64,000 nt of DNA, taken from Caprella mutica (Eukaryota; Arthropoda; Malacostraca; Amphipoda; Caprellidae). Below the pieces are notes generated by a model. It saw only the letters and a program-made list of their open reading frames with translations, was not told the origin of the DNA and did not search any database. Below, piece after piece: positions 1 through 11,995 of the stretch. The stretch is taken from positions 1 through 64,000 of the forward strand of contig CANNZV010002528.1 of assembly GCA_947561585.1 (NCBI GenBank), written 5' to 3'. How positions within the stretch are numbered: position 1 is the stretch's first letter; each line of letters starts with the position of its first letter. A program made the translations under genes and the position numbers.

Positions 1-236
1 AGGTGCTATATATTATACGGTTTACAGAGTGTATAGAGGCATGTCCATGGCAGAACAGGTGCCTGATATTATACGGTTTACACAGTGTATAGAGGCTATG
101 TCCATGGCAGAACAGGTGCTGATATTATACGGTTTACAAGGTGTAGGTAAGGTATAGAGGCTATGTCCATGTCAGAACTGGTGCTGATATTATACGGTTT
201 ACAAGGTGTATAGAGCCTATGCCTATGACAGAACCT
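1..236. repeat. 59-bp-type tandem repeat, about 4 copies
   Basis: Four imperfect copies of a unit of about 55-60 bp follow each other, each containing the string ATTATACGGTTTACA, then GTGTATAGAGGC, then a TCCATGGCAGAAC-like end. The third copy has a short internal duplication (GTAGGTAAG). The array is cut by the left edge of the window, so its real length is unknown. No coding potential is seen. Confidence 0.85.
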
Positions 237-240
237 AGAT

Positions 241-1836
241 CCTAGCTATGTATATACCATGGTGTTACCTACCTATCTTAGGCTATCTAATCTCAATTCT
301 CAGGCATTATGTTATTAGGTTAGGTGATTCTCACATACTTAATAAATAAATAATATCAATTTTCTTACCTTGATTCATATTAGTGACAATAAAAGTTAAC
401 GATATAAGCATTTAAAACATTATTTACTAATAACATGAATATTCAGCATCGTAGACAAATTTTCATACGAATAAAATGTTCTTAGAATGTTTGATCTATA
501 AGATTACATTGTCATTATTTAGGAATTCACCAAAAATTCTTTGAATATAATTTATAGGTATATTGCGTTGTAGCTTACAATTTTTTTGACGAATTTAGAT
601 ATTGTTTCAATCCACCAATAAAATACTGCATTTGAAAAAGGTTGAATTTGAGTCGTGTAAAAGTCTAACACGTAAATTATTTACCAAAGTATCAGAAAAT
701 TATGGAAATTATAGAACAATTTAAACTAAGCGACAAACTTGCTTCAACATTGATGACCTCTACGAAGAAATCGCACTAATTCAAGAAAATTATAGCATGA
801 TTCATAGTTCTGAACAGCAAGCGGCACACATTTCTAAAATAATTGAGCTATAAATGTGATATTTCAAAAATAGTTTCTGTCCCAGGAAATAAGGTTAATT
901 TGAATGGATCTTAAGTGTAATAGAAACAAAATGGGTGAAATTGAAAAAAAGAGATGCTTTTCATATCCATGTATCTTTGGCTGTACTGACTATTTTTATT
1001 ACTACCTAATATAAATACATATCGTTTCAATAGAATCAAGTATAGGTACGGATTACGCTTAGTATTTGTTTCTCAAATGATAATGTAGCGGTTGTTGTCA
1101 TTTCGGACTCCCGGAGCGCTCTTTTAATAAAATTTAGTTCTGTTCTACTGTCTTTTCTCTGTTATCGAGCTCAGATCTAGGTATTAATAAAGTTAAATCG
1201 TAACAGTATATCCATAGAGGTGAAAATAGTTATTTACTTCTCAGATTACAATTTATAAAACCAATTACGTACCTAATTAAAAATAATGAACGACTTCAAA
1301 TGGAAAACAGCAAATACATATTTACCTACCTTAGTTTGGATTAATACAACCCTCCATCAGGTGAGTTACCAACTAACTTTCTACCAATCTTAAACCTACT
1401 GGCACAGATTATTCTCATAACTGCTGACCAACTAAAACCTTTTAAGTATCGAGTCCTATTTAAAGGTATAATTCACTGATGATCAACTAAAAGTATGAAG
1501 ACCTATTAATTCATTGACCGCTGACCAAATGAAAGGAGTCATTTTCTAAGGTACTTCCAATGCCTACAGGTACCGACTAATATAAAAAAGCCTGGTGTCG
1601 AAGTTCAAAAAGATATGACCCTGAGGTCGAAAAGGTCAGGAGATTATAGCTTTGGATATTTGGTCTATGGTCAGGACATTTCAAACTTGGTCAGAACTCA
1701 AGAGGTCAGTAAAATATACCAGTGGTAGGATTCAAGTAACAGATTCGCTAATTTACCTCAAGATTAGTATTAAATGTGGTTGATAATAAACAAGACCAAT
1801 AATAATCATATTACAAAAAAATTCCATAATGATAAT
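241..1836. other. Intergenic AT-rich DNA, no gene recognised
   Basis: I see no exon with splice sites, no long open frame and no family motif. The stretch 1370-1740 has loosely repeated phrases (CTGACCAACTAAAA, GGTCAGGA) but no clean unit. Confidence 0.5.
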
Positions 1837-2879
1837 TAGGGTTGTGACATCATGCACTAAAAAACATGCCATAAAAGCAATGTACTTATGCTCTAAAAAG
1901 CATGGCGTATGCTCTGAAAATCATGCACCTATGTCTTGAAAGCATGCACTTATGCCTTGAGAGCATGCACTTAAGCTCTGAAACATGCTATTAAAATTTT
2001 ATTGCATGCATTTTGTATTTACATTTAGGTTAGTCCTCTTTTCACCATTTTCTTTGCATGTACCTTGAAAAAAGTGTAGGTACATTGTTTGGTAGGACTA
2101 TATAAAAATATTCAGATATTAAATATCTAAATTGTCTTTTGTTATGAAATATTTATAGGTATAGAAGTTTTGGAGTGGAAAATGTTGTATTAAAGGTCCC
2201 CTCCAAACAAATATTTTTATTGCCTTATTCAACGAGGCTAATGTTTTTTATCATTTTGCTGCAAACCGCATCGAATTTGGTAGCCCATTTTTAATTTTAT
2301 ATGCTTTTAAAAATTTATATAAACAAAACTCTACAAAACCTATATCTATAAACTCTACAAAACCTATATTTGCTCACATAGTACTAAAAAACTTTGAAAA
2401 CAAATTATAAAATATATACTGAACCGAATTGTATGCGGTTTGCAGAATAATGATCGTAGACCTTAGTTCTATAATATTATGTTATAAACTCATTTTTTTT
2501 CCGGAGCCTGGAGAGGACCTTTAAATAAGTTATAAAACAATTATTCAGTTATTTTTAGAAATTTCCCAGTAACAGAGGGAAACTTTTAATTTATATTACC
2601 TCAGAAATGTATACTAAATAGTGAATTGGTTTAAGTAGTACCATAAACATGAAACCAAGTAAAACTCAAATAACAATTACATAACAGCAAAAAACAAATA
2701 ACTTTATCTCAGTAGCATTGAATTTTAAGACTAGACAAATAAGTCTAGAAAAATATGCAGCAAAAGATTAAAAAAATGCATGCATAGCTATATCATGCTT
2801 TTAAGAATAAGTGCCCGAGGCATACATGCATTTAAGAATAAGTGCATGTGGCATACTTTAATGCCACGTCACAACGCTA
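1837..2879. mobile_element. Non-autonomous hAT-like element with 8-bp target duplication
   Basis: The left end reads TAGGGTTGTGACATCATGCA and the right end, reverse-complemented, reads TAGCGTTGTGACGTGGCA. Both are flanked by the direct repeat ATGATAAT (1829-1836 and 2880-2887). TAG-type inverted ends with an 8-bp duplication are typical of hAT transposons. Just inside both ends lie imperfect direct repeats built on GCATGCACTTATGC-like words (1840-2000 and 2770-2870), probably subterminal transposase-binding repeats. No transposase frame is present. A second element (2195-2520) is nested inside. Confidence 0.75.
2195..2520. mobile_element. TTAA-flanked short inverted-repeat element, nested copy
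   Basis: The ends read AGGTCCCCTCC on the left and GGAGAGGACCT on the right, flanked by TTAA on both sides, which suggests a TTAA-targeting (piggyBac-type) non-autonomous element. Inner words such as CAACGAGGCTAATGTTT and GGTTTGCAGAATAATGATC are shared with the copy at 8693-9259. It lies inside the hAT-like element 1837-2879 and so inserted later. Confidence 0.6.
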
Positions 2880-3619
2880 ATGATAATTAATTAGAAATAT
2901 TAGATAGATGCTCCATTTAACCAGATAATTATGCACTCCTTCCACTCGAGAAAGGTAACACAGACTGCTCTGCTAACTTCTATATTTTTAGGTACAGGTT
3001 AGTTCCTTGGATCCCACCTCCAACTTTAGATTTTTGACAAAGTTCAGTAAATTATACCCTTGCTCAGGGCTTTGGATCTGTCCAGTAGATTATACCTACA
3101 AAAAGCGCATCCCAAACTGGTCCGTTCTGAACTACAGGTAGATTCACAACGAACACTTCTTGATTCGTGGAATTGTAGACTATTTTCACTGGTTATATAT
3201 ATTCTTTTTATTATCAAGGTAGTGTTACAGTGTAGTTTAATTTTTTCACCACTGCTCTAATCTAGTCTTTCTTATCATATTACTTTACAATGTGGAGTAG
3301 CCAACTTAAAAACAATGTTCTCACTTTTCCTTAATATTCTCTACATTTAATAGGTAGCTACTTCTATTATCACCTAATGAACTCATGATCTAACACGGCT
3401 AGTTAAACCATAGCCACCAAATCATCAATTAAATTAATACTGAAAGGCTTCTAAATTTTAATTTGAAAGATTAAATAAATTTGTAGCTGTTGGTATCTAT
3501 CAAATATTATGACACTTTACACATGTTAATCACATGATATTGTGAATCTGATGTATAAAGGACTTGCACCAAAATATATAAAGTTTAAAACTAAACTGAT
3601 AAATGTAATCATATTACAA
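2880..3619. other. Intergenic, downstream of RPL41; nothing recognised
   Basis: The only open frame of note (3060-3260) lacks splice context and resembles no family I know. Confidence 0.4.
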
Positions 3620-3705
3620 GAGGATATTGAAAGAAGTGTTTTTTATTTAGCTATCATTATATTTGCCAGATATTGGAGGCTGGATGGATCTTCAGCTTGA
3701 GAAGT
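3620..3705 (-). other. RPL41: RPL41 terminal non-coding exon
   Basis: On the minus strand a long pyrimidine tract ending TTTTTCAG meets the exon at 3705. The exon carries no long frame and has an AATAAA signal close to its end. It pairs with a strong donor (GTGAGTAA at 4411-4418) just after the RPL41 stop codon, so the 3'UTR is spliced. The exact cleavage point is inferred. Confidence 0.7.
3642..3647 (-). terminator. Polyadenylation signal AATAAA of RPL41
   Basis: TTTATT on the plus strand is AATAAA on the gene strand, about 58 bases into the terminal exon. Cleavage is expected roughly 15-25 bases further on. Confidence 0.6.
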
Positions 3706-4426
3706 CTGAAAAAGAAAAAAAAGGAGTTAAATTTCTGTTTATAAACCATTTAGGTACAAGAATCTACTAGATTCCTCATAACTTCCTGTCAGTTAGAATA
3801 TGAAAGAGCTACAAATATTTACTTTCATGCCATTTTAAATTAGTGGAAAGCAGAAAGCTATATAAACTAATAGTAAAAAAATTACAGTGTAGCTACTTAC
3901 TCTTACAGGCTAATTTCATACCATCATGAATAAGGAAATGAGAATTTAATATTTAACTTTACATAACAACTATTAATTTACCAAACAGAAAATGGTAAAA
4001 CACTTCTAGGATAACATTTTTTCTAAATTCAAAATTATTTTGAAATGCAATTCAGGAAAATGAAAACTATATTCTATTCCCAACAAAATATATGACTAAC
4101 AGAGTCAATTGGCTAGTAGATTCTATATAATGCACATTAAGAAATTAATAAATTACATAAGAGCAAATACTTATAAATTCTAAATTGATATTTACATAAC
4201 TGGTCAAGTTCACAACTTGACAGTAACATTTAACCACAAATGATACATAAATATAAGTTGAAGCATTCCAACACAAAGATGTACAAGTTTCACTTTAAAT
4301 TTAGTTCAAATGAAACTGCACTCTTGATTGCATTATCTGAAATGCCTGTTTTACTTCTATCCTTGTTAATCAAAATGACGCTTCCAATGGAATTTAAAAC
4401 ACTTCATTATTTACTCACCCATTAGT

Positions 4427-7136
4427 CTACTTGGACCTTGCCCTCATCTTCCTCCTCTTACGCTTCAGCCTGCGCATACGCTTCTTACGCCACTGAAAGA
4501 AAATTTAAACATTTAGTTACATTTATTGTGAAATATTTATTAACAAATTATCTTGACCACAAGCTTGTAAACTAATATTATAAATCAGTTATTGCTTATA
4601 AGCCAAATGAGCAATATTCATATATTGCTCATTTTGCTGACTATGGTAGTACCATGTTTCACAGAGTAGGGTGGAGCAGCTTAATTTTAGCCTCCAACAA
4701 CAGGAACAGTACAATATTATAGCTACAAATAATAATACACAAATTACAACATTTACTGCAATTAAGTAGCCAGTCTGCTAAGTGTGACCAATTGCTTACC
4801 ATTCGGACATTTTACAAAGTCTAATTAAAAAATTTCTCAATTCCAAAATCCTAATTACATGTAAACAATTACTAATAATTAAAATGTCCAGATAAGCTTC
4901 AAATATTTTACAAATGGTGAGGATAGATAGGTAGTTTGGATATTAGATAGAAGCACATCATTGAGTTCCCTTTATAGATTATGGCTATTTTATTAGTGAT
5001 TTAGCCTTAGGTAACAGTTCAAAAGTTTTTTTCCAACTTATTTCACCTCTCAACAGTCAGTCACCTTAGGCCTGCTGCCTGCCCAGCCACACTTTGAAAC
5101 ATGGTATGCCTGGACCAGTGTGCAGAATATTGGATATCTCTGAACAATTAAAATTTATTTATATATTTACATTAATTTTACTACGAACAGAATAAGAGAT
5201 CTCTACAGAAGACTACCAGTTTCTGCAGGCTGCAACTATGCAAGTCTGTACTACTACTACCTAGTAGTATTTGTAGAAATTTTTTAATCAGTTCACACCT
5301 CACAGTAACAAGTAAAATGAATGTAAATATAGAGTTCAAATCAAAATGGTTTGCAGTTTGTGTAAGATATTCAAATATTTACCATATCATTGGAGTCTGA
5401 AAATTCAGCAGGGATGAACTTTCAGACTGTTGTCTTACCCTGTTATATAATATTACAGAAAAGTCACCAGTTTTATTAGAAAATGAACCTAGATCACTAC
5501 ATTTAACCATTTATCAAGTAGATATTAGGCTTAGTTGAGAATTTTACAGTATAAAACAATTCAAAACACCATTATGTTTCATATCTGATAATGTGAATCC
5601 TTTCAACTCCAGACTGTAATTCATAGTAAATTCCACCAACTTATCAGTGGATTTTCTCCTTTGAAAATAATATTCTAGCAAAGTCAATGGATTGTTAGCT
5701 ATTTATTCCTAAGTTACAATTAATTTACAGAAGATAAATTGAGAAATGTTGATAGATCAGCCAAATTACTGGAATTTGTTAAAATGTTAGTGGATTTTAT
5801 AACTTTTTGACGAAGTCAGTGGGATTTTGTGCACCAAATACAGACTGGTTACAACTATTTTATCAGCAATTAATTATATAATTTAAGTCAATTGGAGTTT
5901 TTAAAACTTGTTTCACCCCTCAAAAGTTGCCAATATATTGGCAACTTTGTGCATGCTTTGAAACACAAGCTTTGGCTTTGTGTGAAATCTGATTGGCTTA
6001 AGATCCACCAGCCTCTATAACATGGCTAGTGTGCCAGTCTGCAGAATATGGGAGATATTTGGGATTTTCTCTCCGAACAATTTTGAATTAATTCCTATAT
6101 TTACATTAATTTTGCTACGAACACTTCTGAATTAATTCCTATATTTACATTAATTTTGCTACGAACAGAATAAGGGATCTCTACGAACACTTTACCCAGT
6201 TTCTGCAGACTGGCTAGTGTGCAGAAGTCAGAACCTGGTAAAGTGTTTGTAGAGATCTCAATCTGATTTCTGTGTGTCCCATGTTACCTTACTGTGTCAT
6301 TGTTACAGAGTATGTCAGTTGAAGCCAATTACCTAATGGGCTTAGATTTCATAAGGTCAAAACTCAGATATATCTAATGGGCTTAAAATTTTGAATTAAT
6401 TCCTATGTTCCCATGTTAATTTTGGCTTGAAATCTTCAAAAAACAAGCTAAATTGGTTTGGATCAGAATTTGTGGAACAAAAATTTGCTAACAATTTTCC
6501 AGCCTCTGAAACATGGTACAGTGTGTCCATGTTGCCAAATAACTTTTAAGACATTTTCTTAAGGGAAAAATATCTTTCAAGATCTAGGAGACCAATTAAT
6601 ATGATTTACATGTTAGGTATTAATGGACACTTAAGAGAATTCAGGTCATTTTGGAGACAGATTTGAAAATCTTTTGAGAAAGATGTCAAATTTGACATAC
6701 TTTGCATGTTTGCCAGTCAGCCTAATATTAATTTATTATACTCTTTTGAGTCTGTAGAACAAAAATATAATTAAAGTTAAGGCTTAGTTAGCTAGTATAG
6801 TTACGATATTAGTTACAATTTCAACTAGCCTACCTAGGTAGCAGCATTATTTTCTCAAATTGACAATTTAAAAAAAAAATGCATAAGTACCTAAATTAAA
6901 TAAAGTTTCCATACTTAAAGATTATTATAAAATTTTCAACTTCAAAACTTGGCCCCCAGATGTTAATGTAGCCTATGTAGTTTGAACATTGATGTAGATA
7001 TAACTAACCTAATGAATACTGATTTAGTCACGGAACCTACAATCCTATCATTATGCAGTCGCACAGATACATGAAAACAGAATTAATGGAATAACAGATA
7101 ATGTAAATAAAGTTTAGTAATTACCTTAGCTCTCAT
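4427..7136 (-). CDS. RPL41: Ribosomal protein eL41 (RPL41)
   Basis: Coding exons are 7125-7136 (ATG plus three codons) and 4427-4492 (21 codons and TAG). Joined, they give 25 residues starting MRAKWRKKRMRRLKRKR and ending RARSK, the universal eL41 sequence of the large 60S subunit, almost entirely basic. Intron 1 (4493-7124) has donor AAG/GTAATT and acceptor CTTTCAG. Exon 2 runs on past the stop to 4419, where TAATGG/GTGAGTAA forms a second donor leading to the 3'UTR exon at 3620-3705. The stop lies only 8 bases before that junction, so nonsense-mediated decay should not be triggered. A possible 5'UTR acceptor (GAACAG) lies right before the ATG, so the transcription start may be further upstream. 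The call is essentially certain despite the tiny size. Confidence 0.96.
4493..7124. other. RPL41 intron 1, repeat-bearing
   Basis: The 2.6-kb intron holds a clean hAT MITE (6034-6213) and a diverged relative around 5115-5232. It also has copies of a word family (TCACCCCTCAAAAGTTGCCAATATATTGG at about 5925-5955, shortened here by its spacing) that recurs near 24150-24190 and 24610-24660. No further exon is seen. Confidence 0.6.
6034..6213. mobile_element. hAT MITE, CCAGTCTGCAGAA family, copy 1
   Basis: The perfect ends CCAGTCTGCAGAA / TTCTGCAGACTGG are flanked by the 8-bp direct repeat CTAGTGTG (6026-6033, 6214-6221). The inside carries a tandem duplication of about 42 bp built on TTACATTAATTTTGCTACGA. 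The same structure, with other target duplications, is at 32881-33059 and, with a different inside, at 40006-40236. Confidence 0.9.
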
Positions 7137-7984
7137 GGCTGTTCAGATCTTCGACACTGAAGTTCGAAGTATGATCTGATATCACCGTGTGTGAACCTTG
7201 TTTACAAACATACAGAGACGCAGAGGCTTGATATGAAAATTACGTGAAGGACTCTAAAGAATAAAATGCGAAAGCCAATGGTTTCATTCTCAAATGTAGC
7301 AATTATTCGATCAGATATTTTATTCTTATTCATTTAAGGAAAATAGAATACTATTCATATTATTCACAGTGATTTTTAAAACAGTTATTTACAATTAATA
7401 TTTAAAAGGAAGGAAAATAATGAATTAATGATGCATAAAGATAAATAGATATTTACCAATTAACCGATGAAGTTAACCTTAAAATTCCAAAAAATAGCAG
7501 TTCATTTTATTTAGGTATTTTAAGAATGATGTCATCTATTTAATAAAAAATCAACATGTATTATATATATTTATCTATTGATTAACAATCCAAAATGTAT
7601 AAATATTCAGTTTCATAGTAGGATGTCCATCATTGAATATATATTAATTGACTAGCACATAATGACACATTTATATGATTAAGTATCGTATACTACATCT
7701 AATAATATAACAAAAACTTGCTGTGTTCAGAATCTTCATCTTAATTTAAAGTATATTGTCGAAAGCTATCAAATATCTTCTTCTTTTTCCGATTGGTGTA
7801 TTCAGGGTAGTTACAGTAACATAAAGGGTATGGTAACTAGTAGACGACGCAAAAATATGACGTCACCAAAACGACACATTTTGTTTGTGACCGAGCGGCT
7901 CATAATACCTCGTATTTGCATGTTAATATCGAGAAGTTTAAAGTCAATTTATAAGTGTTTCGTGTGATAAATAGAAAAATAGCG
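7137..7984. promoter_or_regulatory. Probable RPL41 promoter region, possibly divergent
   Basis: The stretch 7140-7260 is less AT-rich than its surroundings and directly precedes the RPL41 start, with a pyrimidine-rich run (CTCTGCGTCTCTG on the gene strand) that could hold a TOP-type start. From 7855 to 7985 a second less AT-rich patch (CGTCACC, CCGAGCGGC) precedes a possible plus-strand start codon. No TATA box stands out. This is inferred from position. Confidence 0.35.
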
Positions 7985-8003
7985 ATGTATGGATATAATT
8001 CAG
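7985..8003 (+). CDS. Possible first coding exon of an unidentified plus-strand gene
   Basis: ATG TAT GGA TAT AAT TCA G is followed by a plausible donor, GTTTGTTT, in a locally GC-richer setting that looks like the outer half of a divergent promoter. It would encode MYGYNS and continue in a distant exon. I find no partner exon on the plus strand in this window, so the reading is weak. Confidence 0.2.
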
Positions 8004-8692
8004 GTTTGTTTATATTGTTCGCTCGTGTTTTACTTATCTACAAGAAATAAGAATTTAAACATATACTTCCAATAAGCCTAAACTAGTGCTAGTTAACTGC
8101 TAAACTCTAGTTCCTATGAATAACAATTACCAATGCCTATAGTTAGTAATTGACAAGGAAAAAATTTAATTTAGTAGTGACTAAGTTTAAGTAGGTCACC
8201 AGTCCAGTCCTTGGAAAGTCGCCAGTCCACTGGAGACTTTCCAAGAATAAATGTATAAGTATAGGTAAAATATCTAAATAATAAAAGTTTTATCTGTGGA
8301 TACAATTATTATGAATACAATTATGGGCAAAAGAATAAACCATAACGATTAAAAATGAACTAGTTATTAACCAGAAAGCATGTTATTCACGTAGCAATCA
8401 ATGCAATATTGTTAAGATTTTCGGTCACGCGTGGTCACGTCAAACCTATATGTTACTGTATCCTAGATTCCTGGGTATATTGTACTGAATATTTATTTAT
8501 TTCTTATATTAGAGAGAACAGGAAGAGTCTGTGCATTTTTTTCAAGCTCTCATTGGGAATTTACTATAGAGTTGAAAGATTAAAAAGTTTATAGATTTTT
8601 ACGGTCTTTATGAAATTAATTAACTGAATATTAATTAATTAAGAGATTAAACTTGACAAATTAGTTCCTTGGTAGTTGTTACTTGACTACTC

Positions 8693-9259
8693 CAGGTCCC
8701 CTCAACGCAATTTTTTTATTGTTTTAATCAACGAGGCTAATGTTTCTTCTGCAAACCCCATTTAAATTAATTTGGTAGAATATTTTTTAAATTTCACATG
8801 GTTTAAAAAAAATTATAATCAAAACTCTACAATACATATTTTACTTCCGACTTGCTAATTTTCAGTCTGAAGAAGAAGAATGTACACAATTTGTTTTAAT
8901 ATATGTCATAATAAATCTATTTAATATTCGTGTAAAGGTATAAAATTGGATAAACTTATTATGGAAACGTTTATATAATTCAGAAAACAATATCTTAAAC
9001 GAAGGCCGAAAACGCATTAATTGTTTTTAATTTCAAATTTGAAATCAAACCAAAGAGTGAACAATCTTCTTCTTCTTCTTCAGCGTCAGGTTAGTGATTC
9101 GCTAAATTGTTGCACACAGCGTACTAAAAACTGTAAAAGAAAATAATAAAATACGCACAAAACCAAATTGTATACGGTTTGCAGAATAATGATCTTAGAC
9201 CTTAGTTCTAGAATATTATGTAATAAACTCATTTTTTTCTCGGAGCCTGGAGATGACCT
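8693..9259. mobile_element. Second copy of the AGGTCCCC / GGGACCT-type element
   Basis: It shares with 2195-2520 the ends AGGTCCCCTC and GGAGCCTGGAGA-GACCTTT, and the inner words CAACGAGGCTAATGTTTC and GGTTTGCAGAATAATGATC. It is about 240 bp longer, with extra sequence near 8865-9110 that includes CTTCTTCTTCTTC. The flanking TTAA is not preserved. Confidence 0.6.
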
Positions 9260-9346
9260 TTATAATTAAGCTGGACTTCATCGGGAGTCTCACTGCCTTT
9301 CTAATCGTTTCCTCACCTCATCCAATCGTGTCATGTCCTCCCTATA

Positions 9347-10477
9347 CAGGGTGGCGCGAAAAAAAAAGGAAACCCATTTTAAAACTAGTTTATTTTACAA
9401 ACTATCGAAGCTAGAAATTTTCTAAAAGCATCATTTTATTCATTTGCTTTTTTTGCATCTATCATGAATATCTGTTCAAGCTAAGACAAAAATTAAACAT
9501 ACGGCAGCGAATTAAAAAAGGTAAATAAAAAGGGCTTGCGCGGGGACGAAATATACCAAAAAATCACAATAGGTATAATTAATTTCATATGGATGTAAAA
9601 GCATTAAATTATATCATTTTCTGTAACAAATAAAATCTTAATTATCATTTGAAATTGATGTTTGATATGAAATTGATATCTTTAATCAAATCAGTTTTCC
9701 GTTAATTTGTATCTCCTATTAGAAACCCTCAAAATGCAGCCTTTTGTGACAAGTTTTTTAAACACAGAAAGCTTTAAACAAGTTCAACCTCATTTTGAAC
9801 ATAGCTTTCAGGAAAGATTTACTCTAACTATAAAACCATATTGACTTATATTAGTAAGTTCAAAACTGAAGAAACCACTTTATTTTGACCAAAAATAATT
9901 AGGTCGCAGGGGAACAGAACGAACACATGAAAACAGTAATCTTATTCATGAAAATTCATGAGAATATGTAAGGATTAGATTTCATTTAAGAGACATTTCA
10001 CCTAATTGTTAAACACGATGTGAAGTATAATCCTTTCAAGAAGCATGTAAGGCTCGAACTTTTGGAACTGATTTACCGCACAGGCTAAATTTTTCGAGAT
10101 GGTTTCTGTAAAGAAATGCTCGTTTTGGAGAAGACATCGTGATTGGGGATGGAGAAGTATTTCCATGAATGAAAGAGTCAATAAACAAAACGTTAATTGA
10201 ATGAAAAATGTTTTTTAAATTTTACTTCTACCATATGGAAATAAGTTATATCTATTCAGAAGTCTTTTTGTGTTTTTCGTCATCGCACAAGCACTTAATA
10301 GATATATTTTTTCAATTCGCTGCAGGATGTTTAATTTTTGACGTAAGTTTAACAGATTTTTATGAAAAATGCACAAAAAATATACGAATAAAATTGTGTT
10401 TTTAGAATTTTTTTATCTCTAATAGTTTGTAAAATAAACTAATTTGAAAATGGGTTTCCTTTTTTTGCGCCACCCTG
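9347..10477. mobile_element. Mariner-like element with about 55-bp inverted ends, no intact transposase
   Basis: The left end CAGGGTGGCGCGAAAAAAA is matched inversely by the right end TTTTTTTGCGCCACCCTG, and the match continues through AAACCCATTTTAAA-like and TTTATTTTACAAACTAT words. Both ends are flanked by TA. TA duplication with CAGGG ends is usual for Tc1/mariner elements. The 1.1-kb body shows no convincing transposase frame (the longest is a 65-codon frame at 10208-10405), so it is a dead or non-autonomous copy. Confidence 0.8.
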
Positions 10478-10980
10478 TAGTATCGACAGAGCCTAAAAAC
10501 AGAGTTTTATTTAGTCCATGAAAATAGAAACTTCTTCACCAGATTTAAATTTACCTCAGTCATGTCTCCTTAGTTAAATATAGAATTACCAGGATTCAGC
10601 TGTACGTGTGGCAATATTAGGTAAATCACAGCTTAGTCCGTCAGACATAAAACTAATTTATTTCAGAAACTTCGACTGACATACAAATGTCCATAGCCTA
10701 GATACCAACTAATGAAATGCTTTTACAATAAAATGTAAATAATAATATTTATAAACTGATATCTAAAGTTACATTAATTGATCGTAAAATTCATTTCTCT
10801 CACATGAACAGCGGTTCAAATAATCTCCGATTTGTGATTGATTTAACAATAACAAGTTTTTGAGTAGGATATAATTTAGTTAGAAACCTTTAGATCTACG
10901 ATTACTCCCGGTAGTTAATATAACAGCGATACAGTACTTACCAACTAATTACCCAGGTTCGAGAAATATTGTGTATCGGT

Positions 10981-11181
10981 TTAAAAATATTTTCTTAAAT
11001 AACAATAAAAGAAAGAGTTAAAATTATGTATACTAAATTGGATAGTGTATTTTTTGAATGCGAATAACATCATTAAACGATGTAAAATGATACGTAACAC
11101 TATTAATTTTGACGTGTTTTGAAACATATTTAGCCTGAGATTTGAGCGGAAAATTCGGTCCACGGACCGAATTTTCCGTCT
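10981..11181. repeat. Dispersed repeat ending in a near-perfect palindrome
   Basis: The stretch ends in GGAAAATTCGGTCC / GGACCGAATTTTCC (11147-11177), a 15-bp inverted pair with a one-base centre. Its body matches 55676-55900 in the opposite orientation, for example CGGAAAATTCGGTC, GATACGTAAC and AACAT. It is probably one end of a DNA transposon. Confidence 0.55.
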
Positions 11182-11828
11182 GAGGTATAAATAAACTGAT
11201 CAGTTAGATGTATAATTCCAACCCTCTGCCAGGTCATTAAACAATCAGGATATGTGCAGTACAACAAACTACGTAGCGGCCATTTATATTGAGTGGCCAT
11301 TTGTAACTTCCGAGACTAAATTTTCCGGCCACCTATTAAGCTATTTATTACCCACTATGCGTATTATCTAAGTTCTCACATTAGATGCTGTATAAATAGA
11401 AATAAGATTAAATGTGTCAAAGAGGCAAGAATCTTGTAAGTTACTTACATACTCATTATGATGGATAAATGAAATTATATATACTTTTCCAAAGTATTAA
11501 AATGCAGAAAATTAATAGATATTTAAATTATATTGTTGTTCTACAAATTGATATTTGGGGTAAAGTTGGAAGTGAAATACAGAAATGAGGTATGGAAATA
11601 TGTAAATAGTCTAGACTACTATTTGAGTAAAAGCAAGAGAACAAATCTAAAACTATAGGAAGTGATAAAATAATTTAGCTAAATGAGATTCTTTCAGTCG
11701 ACAGCAAACATCTCAATATCAGCAATGCACTGCCGAGTGAAAAAAAAAATTCATAAGACGGCTTAAATTTATCATTCACGCAAATTAATCAAACTGCAAC
11801 TGAATTTGAATTTTGTTTAATTAATATG

Positions 11829-11995
11829 GAGGTTTAACGTCTGCTTCGGAACCATAGACAATATCTCTGACGTAAAAAAGAAATGATATACAAGGGACTT
11901 GAAGAAACAGCAGAAAGGAAAATGGATAAAGAAATTTACCTACCACCAGTCAGTGACAAGTTCATGGATGCATAAAAGCTACTCTATGAATGACG
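11829..11995. mobile_element. Fragment of the TTTAACGTCTGC element family
   Basis: GGTTTAACGTCTGCTTCGGA, CTACCACCAGTCAGTGACAA and CATGGATG match the left half of the element at 36803-37415 in the same order. The right end is missing. Confidence 0.6.
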
